A stretch of DNA of 64,000 nucleotides. Origin: Burkholderiales bacterium (lineage in GTDB: Bacteria; Pseudomonadota; Gammaproteobacteria; Burkholderiales; Burkholderiaceae_C). How positions within the stretch are numbered: the first letter of the stretch is position 1; the number at the start of each line of letters is the position of its first letter. The notes beneath the pieces were generated by a model, which saw nothing but the letters and a program-made list of their open reading frames with translations, was not told the origin of the DNA and did not search any database. The translations under genes were made by a program, and so were the position numbers. The stretch is taken from the NCBI GenBank assembly GCA_017307855.1, contig JAFKGD010000009.1, positions 1 to 64,000 of the forward strand. The letters run 5' to 3'. This document shows, one piece after another, positions 1 to 8,067 of the stretch.

Positions 1-269
1 TCGGTGGCCACGATCACGGTGACGGGCGCGGCGCGCGTCTTGTCCAGGTTGCCCGGCGAGAGCGCGGGCAGCAGGCGCGCGCGCGATTCGGGTGTCTTCA
101 GGAAGACGTAGCGCGTGGGCTGCGTGTTCATCGACGTGGGGCCGAAGCGTGCCAGCTCGTACACCTCGCGCAGCAGCGCATCGGGCACGGGCTTGTCGAT
201 GAAGCCGTTGGCGGTGCGGGCGGTGCGGAAGATGCTGTCGAGGGCGGCGGCGTCGATGGGCTGGCTCAT
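1..269 (-). CDS. RutE-type nitroreductase / malonic semialdehyde reductase, 3' end outside window
   Basis: About 89 N-terminal codons are present; the rest lies left of the window. The start MSQPIDAAALDSIF followed by a segment with GPTSMNTQPTR and later LSPGNLDKTR-APVT resembles the N-terminal half of the RutE/HadB flavin nitroreductase family. Members reduce malonic semialdehyde or nitro and quinone groups with NAD(P)H and FMN. The ATG overlaps the stop of the upstream Dabb gene in an ATGA junction, so it is the last visible cistron of the operon starting at 3512. The true substrate is not shown; in a hydroxyquinol-type cluster an aromatic or quinone intermediate is possible (inference). 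Confidence 0.75.
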   Translation of the reverse strand, partial: MSQPIDAAALDSIFRTARTANGFIDKPVPDALLREVYELARFGPTSMNTQPTRYVFLKTPESRARLLPALSPGNLDKTRAAPVTVIVAT

Positions 270-589
270 GGCTGGATTCCTTGGTTTGATTCGGTCGTGT
301 AGTCCACCTGGTGGCGGGCGATGCGCAGGCCTTCGAGCTCGGCGCGCACGCGCAGGTGCTCGGGGTGGCTGGCGTAGCCGTCCAGCGCCTGCTGGTCGGT
401 GAATTCGGAGTAGAGGACCACGTCGCAGGCGTAGTCGACGCGGCTGGTGTCCACGCCGACTTCCAGGTGCAGCAGGCCGGGGATGCGGCCGCGCACGGTT
501 TCGAAGGCGTGCTTGAGGCGCTGCGCGGCGTCGGCCTTCTCGGCCGGCGTCTCGCCCAGCAGGTTCCACATGACGATGTGCTTGATCAT
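266..589 (-). CDS. Dabb-domain (stress-responsive alpha/beta barrel) protein
   Basis: 107 aa. The N-terminus MIKHIVMWNL and the internal pattern L-HLEVGVD followed by D-VVLYSEF and YASHPEH are diagnostic of the Dabb fold (dimeric alpha/beta barrel). The ATG at 589 was chosen over an upstream ATG because the family starts exactly at MIKHI. The stop overlaps the RutE-like start by 4 bases (ATGA), implying translational coupling. Dabb proteins in aromatic clusters are small cofactor-free enzymes or dimeric partners; the role here is unknown. It is fourth in the dioxygenase operon, after the YCII gene. Confidence 0.85.
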   Translation of the reverse strand: MIKHIVMWNLLGETPAEKADAAQRLKHAFETVRGRIPGLLHLEVGVDTSRVDYACDVVLYSEFTDQQALDGYASHPEHLRVRAELEGLRIARHQVDYTTESNQGIQP

Positions 590-605
590 GCGTGCGCCTT
601 TTGCT

Positions 606-917
606 TCACTGTGCCGGCGCCGGCGGGAAGCCGGCCTTCTGCGGCCACAGGTTCTCGAACGCATGCACGTGCACATGGGCGTAAAGGCCGGCGCGCGTGA
701 AGGGCTCGTCGGCCAGCCAGGCGCGGGCCTGTTCCAGCGATCCGAAGTCGATGGCCAGCAGGCTGCCGACCATGGTGCGGCCGTCCTCGCCCAGCAGCGG
801 ACCGGCGAAAGCGATGCGGTCGGCCATCGCGGCCAGGTAATCCTTGTGCGCGGGCCGCACGGCGATGCGCACGTCGCCCAGCCGCGGGTCGTCGAGCAGG
901 TGGAAGACGTAGATCAT
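606..917 (-). CDS. YCII-related domain protein
   Basis: 103 aa. The sequence has the YciI/YCII ferredoxin-like layout: an N-terminal beta strand (MIYVFHLLDD), RPAHKDYL with the conserved His, GPLLGEDG, and a C-terminal segment ending in ENLWPQ. The start ATG overlaps the dioxygenase stop (ATGA at 914-917), so the two are translationally coupled. YCII proteins (TftG-like) in chloroaromatic and hydroxyquinol clusters handle dechlorination or muconate/maleylacetate intermediates. That role fits the neighbour at 914-1789 but is inferred from context only. Confidence 0.85.
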   Translation of the reverse strand: MIYVFHLLDDPRLGDVRIAVRPAHKDYLAAMADRIAFAGPLLGEDGRTMVGSLLAIDFGSLEQARAWLADEPFTRAGLYAHVHVHAFENLWPQKAGFPPAPAQ

Positions 918-1789
918 GCGGCCGCCTTCGCGGCAGCCGCGCCCTGGCGCCGCCCGGCCGGGCGCTCGGGCGCGAGCACGAAGTCGAACTCGAGCAGGTA
1001 GCTGCCGTCGGCCTGCTGCTTCCAGTCGGCCACCAGCGACTGCCGCACGCCGAACACGGCGTCGGAGTCGAGGTACGGATCGCCGTCGCGGAACACGTGG
1101 GTGACCAGGCGCTCGTAGCCCGGCGCCGTGATCATGAAATGCAGGTGCGCGGGGCGCCACGGATGCCGCTTGGTGGCGCGCAGCAAATCGCCCACGGGTC
1201 CGTCGTGCGGAATGGGATAGGCCTCGGCACGGATGGTGCGGAAGTGGAAGCGCCCGTCGGGGCCCGCATGCAGCACGCCCCGCGCGCGGTGCTCGCCCTG
1301 TCCTTCGTATTGCACGTCGTAGTTGCCGTCGGCATCGGCCTGCCAGACCTCGATGGTGGCGCCGGGAACGGCCTCGCCCTCCAGCCCGCGCACGCTGCCG
1401 CGCACGATGCAGGGCTCGCCCGGCGCGCCGTTGGCCACGTCTTCGCCGTGTTCGTAATGCGGCGCGTTCTCGACATGGAAGGGCCCGAAGACGGTGGCCT
1501 CGGTGCAGCCCTGCGGCTTGTCGTTGTTCATGGCCACGGTGAGCATCGAGAGCCCCAGCGTGTCCGACAGCAGGATGAATTCCTGCCGCTTGTCGTCGGT
1601 CTTGTGGCCGCAGGCGGTGAGGAACTCGATGCCCTTGAACCACTCGTCCTCGGTCAGCCGCACTTCCCGCGCGAACGCGTGCAGGTGCTGCACCAGGCTG
1701 GTCATGATTTCCTTCAGGCGCGGATCGGGTGTCTGCGCCAGACGGCCGAGCACGGCCTGGGTGATGGTGTCCTGCGTCAGGTTGCGCAT
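914..1789 (-). CDS. Intradiol ring-cleavage dioxygenase, hydroxyquinol 1,2-dioxygenase type
   Basis: 291 aa. An N-terminal helical dimerisation domain (about 1-95, including DKRQEFILLSDTLGLSML, typical of hydroxyquinol rather than protocatechuate enzymes) is followed by the beta-sandwich catalytic domain. The expected non-haem Fe(III) ligands are visible: Tyr157 (DGNYD), Tyr191 (YPIPHDG), His215 and His217 (RPAHLHFM). Spacing matches catechol/hydroxyquinol dioxygenases. It would cleave 1,2,4-trihydroxybenzene to maleylacetate in the cytoplasm, feeding the maleylacetate reductase at 5155-6222. A catechol 1,2-dioxygenase is the main alternative. A GGGAGAA Shine-Dalgarno lies upstream of the ATG. 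Confidence 0.87.
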   Translation of the reverse strand: MRNLTQDTITQAVLGRLAQTPDPRLKEIMTSLVQHLHAFAREVRLTEDEWFKGIEFLTACGHKTDDKRQEFILLSDTLGLSMLTVAMNNDKPQGCTEATVFGPFHVENAPHYEHGEDVANGAPGEPCIVRGSVRGLEGEAVPGATIEVWQADADGNYDVQYEGQGEHRARGVLHAGPDGRFHFRTIRAEAYPIPHDGPVGDLLRATKRHPWRPAHLHFMITAPGYERLVTHVFRDGDPYLDSDAVFGVRQSLVADWKQQADGSYLLEFDFVLAPERPAGRRQGAAAAKAAA

Positions 1790-1844
1790 GTGTGGTTCTC
1801 CCTTGGAATGCGCGGCGGCTTCGTGGGGCTGCGCGCTGTCGATG

Positions 1845-2843
1845 TCACTCGGCCTTGATGCCGATGTCGCGCACGATCTTCGTCCAGCGTTCGACGTCGC
1901 GGCGCACCAGCGCATCGGCCTCGGCGCCCACCAGGGCCATCGGCGTGCCGCCGGTCTTCTCGAAGCGATCGCGCACGTCGGGCGCGGCGGCAACGGCCTG
2001 GAAGTCGGCGCGCAGGCGGGCCAGGTCGGCCGGCGGCGTGCGGGCGGGCGCGAAGTAGCCGAACCACGATTCGAGTTCGAGCGGCGCCACGCCGGTTTCG
2101 CGGATGGTGGGCACGCCGGGATGCATGGGGTTGCGCTGGGCGCCCGAGACGGCGAGCGCCTTGAGCGAGCCGTTGTCCACGTGCGGGCGTGCCGTGGGCG
2201 AGAGGTCGAAGAACACATCGACGCGGCCGCCCAGCAGGTCGGTGTAGGCCGGCTGCGCGCCACGGTAGGGCACGTGCGTGAGTTCCACGCCCGCCAGGCG
2301 CCACAGCGCGGCGGCCAGCACATGCTGGCCGGAGCCGGTGCCGCCCGAGGCGTAGTTGAGCTTGCCGGGGTTGGCTTTGGCGTGGGCGATGAGTTCCGGC
2401 AGCGTGTTGAACGGCAGATCCTTGCGGCCGATCAGCGTGTAGCTGTAGGCCACGGCCAGTCCCACCGGCGTGAAGTCGCGCAGCGGGTCGTAGGGCAGGT
2501 TGGCGTACAGGCCCGGATTGAGCGCGATGTTGGACACCGAGCCCGTGAGCAGCGTGTAGCCGTCGGCCGGCGCCTTGGCCGCCGCGTCGGTGCCCACCAC
2601 GGTGCCGGAGCCGGTGCGGTTCTCCACCACCACGGGCTGGCCCAGGCGCACGGCCATCTTCTCGGCCAGCACGCGGCCGACGAAGTCGAAGCCGCCGCCC
2701 GGCGGCTGCGGCACGATGACCTTCAGGGGCTTGTTGGGATAGCCGCCGGCTGCCGGCGCCTGCGCGATGGCGGGTGCGGCGGCCAGCAGGGCCAGGGCGC
2801 CGCCGGCGGCGGCGCGTGCGATGCGGGTTGCGATGTTTCGCAT
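1845..2843 (-). CDS. Bug/TctC-family periplasmic solute receptor
   Basis: 332 aa. A typical Sec signal peptide (RNIATRIARAAAGGALALLAA-type core, ending near AIAQA) is followed by the Bug signature YPNKPLKVIVPQPPGGG, VVENRTGSG and, later, LNYASGGTGSGQH and HVPYRG. The start at 2843 is preferred to 2867 because AGGAG lies 8 bases upstream of it. Bug proteins bind carboxylates or aromatic acids in the periplasm and work with TctAB permeases or as sensors. No permease is encoded here, so this is an orphan receptor co-transcribed with the dioxygenase. Ligand unknown. Confidence 0.9.
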   Translation of the reverse strand: MRNIATRIARAAAGGALALLAAAPAIAQAPAAGGYPNKPLKVIVPQPPGGGFDFVGRVLAEKMAVRLGQPVVVENRTGSGTVVGTDAAAKAPADGYTLLTGSVSNIALNPGLYANLPYDPLRDFTPVGLAVAYSYTLIGRKDLPFNTLPELIAHAKANPGKLNYASGGTGSGQHVLAAALWRLAGVELTHVPYRGAQPAYTDLLGGRVDVFFDLSPTARPHVDNGSLKALAVSGAQRNPMHPGVPTIRETGVAPLELESWFGYFAPARTPPADLARLRADFQAVAAAPDVRDRFEKTGGTPMALVGAEADALVRRDVERWTKIVRDIGIKAE

Positions 2844-2903
2844 GTCTTGTCTCCTCTCGTTGTTCATCTCAGGGCCGGCCCGCGCCGGTCACCACGGCAC
2901 CTC

Positions 2904-3512
2904 TCAGCGCTCCAGCGGCTTGCCGGCCAGCCAGTCGGCGCCACGCCGGTACAGGTCCTGCACGCCGGGGCCCTTGAGCATGGGCATGTCCATCTTCACC
3001 GTGTAGCCGATGCGCGTCTGGATGTAGGCGAGGTGGCGATAGCCTTCGGGGTAAGTGGCGAGCTGGGCCGCGTCGAGCTTGACGGTGGCCGACGGATCGA
3101 CCGGATCGATGCGGTCTTTTTCGTAGATGGGCTGGCGGTGCACCACGCCCCAGCGGCCCTCACGCTTCTCGATGAAGTCGTAGAAACGGCCGGTGCACAG
3201 CACGTCGCACAGCACGCCTTCGACCTCGCCGCGCTGCGAGATGGTCATCTTGGTCTGCGCGATGGCGCGATGACCCGACACGTCGATCGACGAGCCGCCC
3301 AGGAAGTGCAGGATGCTCACGCCTTTGTCCCAGCCTTCGCGCGTGACGCGGATGAAATCCTCGAACGGACCCTGGAACCAGGTGGCCATCATCACGCCAT
3401 CGTCGTGCCAGACGGTGCGGAAGCGCTCCCAGTCTCCGGCGTCGCGCCACACGGCCCAGTTCTCCACCAGTTGGCGGATGCGCCACTGCTCGGTCAGAAG
3501 TTCGTCCTGCAT
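2904..3512 (-). CDS. NTF2-like / SnoaL-type protein
   Basis: 202 aa, first gene of the leftward dioxygenase operon. The N-terminal half has the cone-shaped NTF2-like pattern: an initial helix QLVENWAVWRDAGDWERF, then FRTVWHDDGVM, and later RFYDFIEKREGRWGV. This resembles nuclear-transport-factor-2/SnoaL family members annotated near aromatic-degradation genes. A GAGGAG ribosome binding site lies 11 bases before the ATG at 3512, which was chosen over the upstream start at 3623 that would run into the LysR promoter region. It could be an isomerase, hydratase or small subunit; no catalytic residue can be assigned with confidence. Confidence 0.7.
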   Translation of the reverse strand: MQDELLTEQWRIRQLVENWAVWRDAGDWERFRTVWHDDGVMMATWFQGPFEDFIRVTREGWDKGVSILHFLGGSSIDVSGHRAIAQTKMTISQRGEVEGVLCDVLCTGRFYDFIEKREGRWGVVHRQPIYEKDRIDPVDPSATVKLDAAQLATYPEGYRHLAYIQTRIGYTVKMDMPMLKGPGVQDLYRRGADWLAGKPLER

Positions 3513-3597
3513 ATCGGGTACTGCTCCTCGGGTTATTTCTGTAACGGCCGACTGTAAAAGCCGCCCACAATTCGGCCAACATCGCGGGCGCAAATGA

Positions 3598-3616
3598 CTT
3601 TTCCGCGCAGCGAAAG
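3598..3616. promoter_or_regulatory. Candidate LysR box (T-N11-A) in the divergent lysR/operon interval
   Basis: The 116-base interval between the divergent LysR gene and the 3512 operon contains CTTT-N11-AAAG, a dyad of the LysR T-N11-A type, ending 12 bases before the regulator ATG. The position fits autoregulation and control of the leftward operon. Only four bases match in each arm, so this is suggestive. Confidence 0.35.
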
Positions 3617-3628
3617 AAAGCACGACGT

Positions 3629-4558
3629 ATGGACCGCTGGACCGAAATCGAGCTGTTCGTCCAGGTGGCCGAAACCGGCAGCCTCACACGCGCGGCCGAA
3701 GCCCTTGAACTCTCCAACGCCGCCGCCAGCCGCCATCTCACCGCGCTGGAGGCGCGGCTGGGCGCGCGCCTGGTCGAACGCAACACGCGCCGGCTGTTCC
3801 TCACCGACACCGGTCAGGAATTCTTCCATCGCGCCAAGGCCATCCTGGCCGAGCTCAAGGACGCCGAGTCGGCCGTCAACGCGGCGCAGCTCGATCCCAG
3901 CGGCGTGCTGCGCATCACGGCATCGCTGTCGTTCTCGCTGCACCACGTGGCGCCGATCCTGCGCGAGTACACGGCGCGCTATCCCAAGGTGCGCGTGCAC
4001 GTGGAAGCCGCCAACCGCTACTTCGACATCATCGACAACAACATCGACGTGGCGATCCGCAACCGCGAATACGAGCCCGATTCCAACATCACCATCCGCC
4101 GGCTGGCCGAGACGCGCCGCATCCTCACCGCCTCGCCGCGCTACCTGGCACAGCACGGTTTCCCCAAGACGCTGGACGACCTGCAACGCCACCACCTGCT
4201 GATCTACACCCACGCCAACAACCCGCAGGAGCTGCGCTTCACGCGCGAGGGCGTGTCCACCACCGTGGCGGTGCAGGGCCTGCTCGATTCGAACGACGGC
4301 CAGATCCTGCGCGCCGCCGCGCTCGACGGGCTGGGCATCCTGGTGCAGCCCACCTACATCGTCTACGACGACATCGTGGCGGGGCGCCTGGTGCCGCTGC
4401 TCGACGACTGGGACCTGCCGCGCATCACCGTGAATCTGGCGTACCCGAGCCGCAAGCACCTGTCGGCCAAGGTGCGCACGTTCATCGACTTCATCGCGGA
4501 GTATTTCGAGCGGATGGATTTCGAGCGGAAGTGGACGGCCAGGTTTTCGACTTACTGA
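3629..4558 (+). CDS. LysR-family transcriptional regulator
   Basis: 309 aa. The N-terminal winged helix-turn-helix (about 1-60) starts MDRWTEIELFVQVAETGS and contains AAASRHLTALEARLGARL, the usual LysR recognition helix region. The LysR substrate-binding fold follows, including a GVLRIT start near residue 90 and DVAIRN. It is transcribed divergently from the leftward dioxygenase operon, the classic arrangement for a regulator controlling its neighbour in response to a pathway intermediate. It lies in the CrgA/AaeR-like subgroup by general look; the inducer is unknown. Confidence 0.9.
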   Translation: MDRWTEIELFVQVAETGSLTRAAEALELSNAAASRHLTALEARLGARLVERNTRRLFLTDTGQEFFHRAKAILAELKDAESAVNAAQLDPSGVLRITASLSFSLHHVAPILREYTARYPKVRVHVEAANRYFDIIDNNIDVAIRNREYEPDSNITIRRLAETRRILTASPRYLAQHGFPKTLDDLQRHHLLIYTHANNPQELRFTREGVSTTVAVQGLLDSNDGQILRAAALDGLGILVQPTYIVYDDIVAGRLVPLLDDWDLPRITVNLAYPSRKHLSAKVRTFIDFIAEYFERMDFERKWTARFSTY

Positions 4559-4598
4559 CTTCTGTGTTCTTGGGTCGTTGCTCTCGACGGTCCGTGCG

Positions 4599-4836
4599 CT
4601 GTCGGGAGGGCGGGGCGGGGGCCGCTGTGGAGGCTTCGACTCTGGTGCCCGCTGCGCGGGTTCCCTGTGCTTCTCGCACGACGTGGCGGCTGCGATCGCT
4701 TCGCTTGTGCCGCTGAACGCGGCCCTGCGCATAAAGCGTTCTCGCCGGTCTGCTGCGCAGACTACCCACGCCGCGCTGCGATGCTCGGCACCAGAGAGGC
4801 GCCCCCACAGCGGCCCCCGCCCCACCCTCCCGACAG
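4599..4836. repeat. Inverted-repeat element, left unit (238 bp, 32-bp terminal inverted repeats)
   Basis: Bases 4599-4630 (starting CTGTCGGGAGGGCGGGGCGG) and 4805-4836 are inverted copies over 32 bases with a single mismatch. Between them lies a core that is repeated, inverted, in the unit at 4911-5129. No transposase or credible gene is inside; reading frames spanning it are shadow frames. The unit sits between the convergent 3' ends of lysR (4558) and the maleylacetate reductase (5155). Candidate roles are a MITE-like element, a REP/BIME-like element or a large bidirectional transcription stop. Confidence 0.75.
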
Positions 4837-5008
4837 AGACAGATGAGTTGCGCATGACAAGTTCGCACCATCGTTGCGCCTTGAACTGATTGCGCGACAC
4901 GCTGTGCCCACAAGGCCGGGCTGGCCTCGGTCGCCGCGCGTTTGCGACGCCGAGCAGCGCAGCGATCGAGGGGAAGTCTGCGCAGCAGACCGGCGAGAAC
5001 GCTTTATG
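4730..5008. repeat. Shared inverted core of the two elements
   Basis: Bases 4730-4763 and 4975-5008 are perfect 34-base reverse complements (the left copy begins CATAAAGCGTTCTCGCCGGT). The similarity continues imperfectly outward to about 4645-4729 and 5009-5091, including GGCGGCTGCGATCGCTTCG-like and GCCCGCTGCGCGGGT-like blocks. If transcribed or single-stranded, the whole region could fold into a cruciform hundreds of bases long. Confidence 0.8.
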
Positions 5009-5129
5009 TTCTGTTCGCGTTCAGCGAACAGGACGAAGCGATCGCAGCCGCCCTCGCTGAGCGAGCAGCACAGGGCACCCGCGCAGCGGGCGTCGCTGTC
5101 GCGCGGCGACCGAGGCCAGCCCGGCCTTG
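4911..5129. repeat. Inverted-repeat element, right unit (219 bp, perfect 29-bp terminal inverted repeats)
   Basis: Bases 4911-4939 (starting CAAGGCCGGGCTGGCCTCGG) are repeated as an exact reverse complement at 5101-5129. These terminal repeats differ in sequence from those of the left unit, yet the interior core is shared with it in opposite orientation. With the left unit it fills almost the whole 596-base gene-free gap 4559-5154. Nothing else is recognised in that gap. Confidence 0.75.
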
Positions 5130-5154
5130 CCACGCGAACGACAGAGCGATCGAC

Positions 5155-6222
5155 TCAAGCAGGCCGCCGCCCCTCCCACGCATCCTGCAACAGCGCGCGA
5201 ATCGCCCCGCGCTCCAGCGCCCGCGGATTCGGATACTGGTTCTGCATCGCGATGTCGCACGCCCGGTCCAGGTCCTCGGCCTTCATGCCGATGTCGCGCA
5301 AGGCCACCGGCGCGCCGTTCTTCTGCGCCAGATCGAACACCGCCCCCGGCGCCTCGCGGCCATCGGCCACGCTCAGCGCCCGTGCGATGCGCGCCATGGC
5401 CTGCGGCGCCGCCGCCGCGTTGTAGGCCAGCGCATGCGGCAACACCACCGTGTGCGTCTCGGCATGCGGCAGGTTGAAGCTGCCACCCAGCGTGTGGCAG
5501 AGCTTGTGATGCAGCGACATGCCCACCGTGCCCAGAACGATGCCGCACAGCCACGCGCCATAGAGCGCATCGGCGCGGGCCTGGCCATCCGCCGCATCCG
5601 CGCGGATGCCCGGCAGCGCACGGCCCAGCGCGGCGATGCCTTCCTCGGCCATCAGGTCGATGACGGGATTGCCTTCCGTCGAATACAGCCCCTCGGCCGC
5701 GTGCGCGATGGCGTTGATGCCGCTCGTCACCGACAGGCCCACCGGCAGCGACAGCGTCAGCTCGGGGTCGTAGATCACCGTGCGCGGCAGCACGCGCAGA
5801 TCACGCCCCGTCTTCTTGAGCCCGCCTTCGGTGATGCCGTAGATCGGCGTCATCTCCGAGCCCGCATACGTGGTCGGGATCGCCAGGATCGGCAGGCCCG
5901 AATCGAGCGCGATCGCCTTGCCCAGGCCCGTGGTCGATCCGCCGCCGATGGCCACGGCGCAATCGGCACCGAGCTTTGCGGCCACTTCGCGCGCCTCGCG
6001 CGCCGTCTCGATCGGCACGTGCATCACCGCGCGGTCGAAGATGCCGGCCGAGCGCGCGCCCAGCAGATCTGCCACGCGCTCGGCCGAGGCGCGCTGCTCG
6101 GGCGTGGACAGCACCAGCGCGCGCGTCGCGCCCAGTGCGGTGATCTCGTCGGCCAGCTTGGACAGCGAGCCCGCGCCGAACACCACGCGCGCAGGCAGGC
6201 CGTTGTAGGTGAATGCTCTCAT
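5155..6222 (-). CDS. Maleylacetate reductase (iron-containing alcohol dehydrogenase superfamily)
   Basis: 355 aa, the normal family length. N-terminal nucleotide-binding domain with GGGST at 93-97 and PTTYAGSEMTPIYGIT (about 116-131), the sequence that distinguishes maleylacetate reductases from other group III alcohol dehydrogenases. The metal/active-site region is SLHHKLCHTLGGSFNLPHAE (His238, 239, 243, 253, 257). It reduces maleylacetate to 3-oxoadipate with NAD(P)H, the step after hydroxyquinol ring cleavage. It is the last gene of the leftward run that begins at 14053 and is separated from the dioxygenase operon by lysR and the repeat block. Start ATG at 6222 fits the family N-terminus. 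Confidence 0.9.
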   Translation of the reverse strand: MRAFTYNGLPARVVFGAGSLSKLADEITALGATRALVLSTPEQRASAERVADLLGARSAGIFDRAVMHVPIETAREAREVAAKLGADCAVAIGGGSTTGLGKAIALDSGLPILAIPTTYAGSEMTPIYGITEGGLKKTGRDLRVLPRTVIYDPELTLSLPVGLSVTSGINAIAHAAEGLYSTEGNPVIDLMAEEGIAALGRALPGIRADAADGQARADALYGAWLCGIVLGTVGMSLHHKLCHTLGGSFNLPHAETHTVVLPHALAYNAAAAPQAMARIARALSVADGREAPGAVFDLAQKNGAPVALRDIGMKAEDLDRACDIAMQNQYPNPRALERGAIRALLQDAWEGRRPA

Positions 6223-6247
6223 CGGTTCGTTCCGTTCTTCAACGTTC

Positions 6248-7132
6248 TCATTCAAGGCGATTGTCCAGGCCGGCCGCCCGTTCGGCCGAGCGGATGATGG
6301 CCGCGTAGTCGTCGCCGCCCTCGCCGTGCGCCAGCGCATCCAGCATCAGCTGCTGCGTCATCGCCGTCTGAGGCAGCGGCACCTGCGTGTCACGGCCGGC
6401 GCCGAGGATCAGCGACAGATCCTTCATCATCTGCTCCACCGTGAAGGTGGGCGTGAAATCCCGCTCGGCCAGCTGCACCGACTTGGCCCGCACGATGGGC
6501 GAGCCCACGGCGCTGGCGCCGATCACCTGCCACATGTGGCGCCAGTCCAGCCCCCCCTTGCGGCCCAGCGTGAGCGCCTCGCCCAGCATGGCCGAGGTCT
6601 GCACGATCATCAGGTTGACCACCAGCTTCATCAGCCGCGCCTGCTCGGCCTCGCCCAGCCAGAAACATTGCGGGCCCATGCGCTGCAGGAGCGGCAGCAG
6701 CGCGTCGTAGGTTTCGCGCGGGCCCGACGCCATCACCGTGAGCTGCGCGGCTTCGGCCATCTTGTTGTTGCCCGACACGGTGCAGCGCAGGTAGCGTACG
6801 CTGGCCGCCTGCACCTGTTTCGCCACGTCGGCCGAAACCGTGGGCGACACCGTGCTCGTGTCCACCCAGGCACTTCCGGCGCGCGCATGCTGCGCCACCT
6901 GCGTGGCGACCGCGCGCAGCGCATCGTCGTGGGGCAACGACGACCAGACCACGTCTGCCGCACCGATGGCAGACGCGGCATCGCCGGTCACTTCGAGGCC
7001 GGCTGCGCGCGCCAGCGCCAGGCTGGCTGGGCTGGTGTCGCCGACCGTGACGGCATGCCCGCCCGCGCGCAGGTGCACGGCCATCGGCAGGCCCATCTTG
7101 CCGACGCCCAGGACATGGATGCGTGTCGTCAT
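6248..7132 (-). CDS. NAD(P)-dependent beta-hydroxyacid dehydrogenase (3-hydroxyisobutyrate dehydrogenase family)
   Basis: 294 aa. Rossmann motif GVGKMG at 9-14, substrate-binding CTVSGNN near 117-123, and the catalytic-lysine segment with Lys169 and Asn173 (KLVVN). The GNNK in place of the usual GG..A loop suggests a non-standard substrate. It overlaps the binding-protein gene upstream by 4 bases (ATGA at 7129-7132) and ends 25 bases before maleylacetate reductase. A second paralogue lies at 13130-14053 in the same run. Likely reduces or oxidises a hydroxyacid/semialdehyde pathway intermediate. Confidence 0.85.
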   Translation of the reverse strand: MTTRIHVLGVGKMGLPMAVHLRAGGHAVTVGDTSPASLALARAAGLEVTGDAASAIGAADVVWSSLPHDDALRAVATQVAQHARAGSAWVDTSTVSPTVSADVAKQVQAASVRYLRCTVSGNNKMAEAAQLTVMASGPRETYDALLPLLQRMGPQCFWLGEAEQARLMKLVVNLMIVQTSAMLGEALTLGRKGGLDWRHMWQVIGASAVGSPIVRAKSVQLAERDFTPTFTVEQMMKDLSLILGAGRDTQVPLPQTAMTQQLMLDALAHGEGGDDYAAIIRSAERAAGLDNRLE

Positions 7133-8046
7133 GCGTGTTCTCCCACGGCGGCGGCGTAGTGCGACAGGTCGAGAAAGCGGTCAGGCGCGGGCGGCGTGCC
7201 GCCCCACATGCCTTCCATCTCTGCGCGCAGCGCCAGCACGGCCCTGAAGCCTTCAAGGTCGAGCCGCGCGTCGGGCGCCAGGCCCGAGCCGGGCGCGACC
7301 AGGGCGGCGTAGGTGCCCTCGGCGGCGGCCGAATCGAGCTTGAATCGCTCCACCAGCAGCGCCACCATCGCCTCTCGGTTGGCGGGCGCCATCACATGGC
7401 GCTGCCCCGCAACGTAGGCGCGGATGTAGCGGCGCAGCAGGTCGCCATGGGCCTGTGCCCAGCGCCGCAGCACGAAGGCGCCGGTGGCCTGGTAGGGGCC
7501 CAGCAGTTCGTGCTGGCTGCCCAGGCTGTGCAGGCCCTGCGCACGCACGGTGAACGAGAACGGCGGATTGATCATCGCGGCAGCCAGGCTGGCATCGGCC
7601 AGCATGGCCGCGGCGCGCGGGCCCGTGCCGCCGGCCAGCTTGACCTCATAGTCGCGGCCCTGCAGCAGGCCACGGTCCTTGAGGATCTTGCGCGCAGCGA
7701 CGGCATAGGCCGTCTTCGGCGCGTCGACCGCCAGCAGCTTGCCGCGCAGGTCGTCGAAGGATCGGATCTCGGGCCGCACCATCAAGTCGTTCATGCCCGC
7801 GTCGCCGCCCAGAACGATCACCACGTCCTGCCCCGCACCCTCGACCATGGCCACGGCGTTGTCCACCGCCGCATGCGCGATCTCGAAGCGGCCCTCGGCC
7901 AGGCCCGCGCGCTGCTCGTCGGAGTTGGGCGTGTTCTGGATCTCGATGGACAGGCCCTCGCGCTCGAAGAAGCCCTGCTGTCGGGCCGCCAGCAGCGGCA
8001 GGTTGCTGGAGGTGTTGAAGACGTTGACGCGCAGGCGGTCGGTCAT
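7129..8046 (-). CDS. NMT1/SsuA-like ABC-type substrate-binding protein without a signal peptide
   Basis: 305 aa. The fold of NMT1/THI5-like and SsuA periplasmic-binding proteins is recognisable: LRVNVFNTSSNLPLLAARQQGFFEREGLSIE at the start (continuous in the protein), then DVVIVLGGDAG and DLRGKLLAVDAPKTAYA. The chain begins directly with the first beta strand (MTDRLRVNVF), so no Sec or Tat signal or lipobox is present, and no ABC permease or ATPase gene is nearby. It may therefore be a cytosolic ligand-binding or enzymatic relative. A good AGAGGAA ribosome site supports the start at 8046. Translationally coupled to the dehydrogenase downstream. Confidence 0.75.
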   Translation of the reverse strand: MTDRLRVNVFNTSSNLPLLAARQQGFFEREGLSIEIQNTPNSDEQRAGLAEGRFEIAHAAVDNAVAMVEGAGQDVVIVLGGDAGMNDLMVRPEIRSFDDLRGKLLAVDAPKTAYAVAARKILKDRGLLQGRDYEVKLAGGTGPRAAAMLADASLAAAMINPPFSFTVRAQGLHSLGSQHELLGPYQATGAFVLRRWAQAHGDLLRRYIRAYVAGQRHVMAPANREAMVALLVERFKLDSAAAEGTYAALVAPGSGLAPDARLDLEGFRAVLALRAEMEGMWGGTPPAPDRFLDLSHYAAAVGEHA

Positions 8047-8067
8047 GGGTGGTTCCTCTGCAGAAAT

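Noticed and set aside
4599-5129. Insertion sequence in the repeat block.
   Set aside because: No transposase frame, and the two sets of ends differ. It is kept only as a repeat element.
3533-5427. Several long frames across the inverted-repeat block.
   Set aside because: Low-complexity Arg/Ala/Pro products, mutually overlapping on both strands, no ribosome sites; explained by GC-rich repeats.
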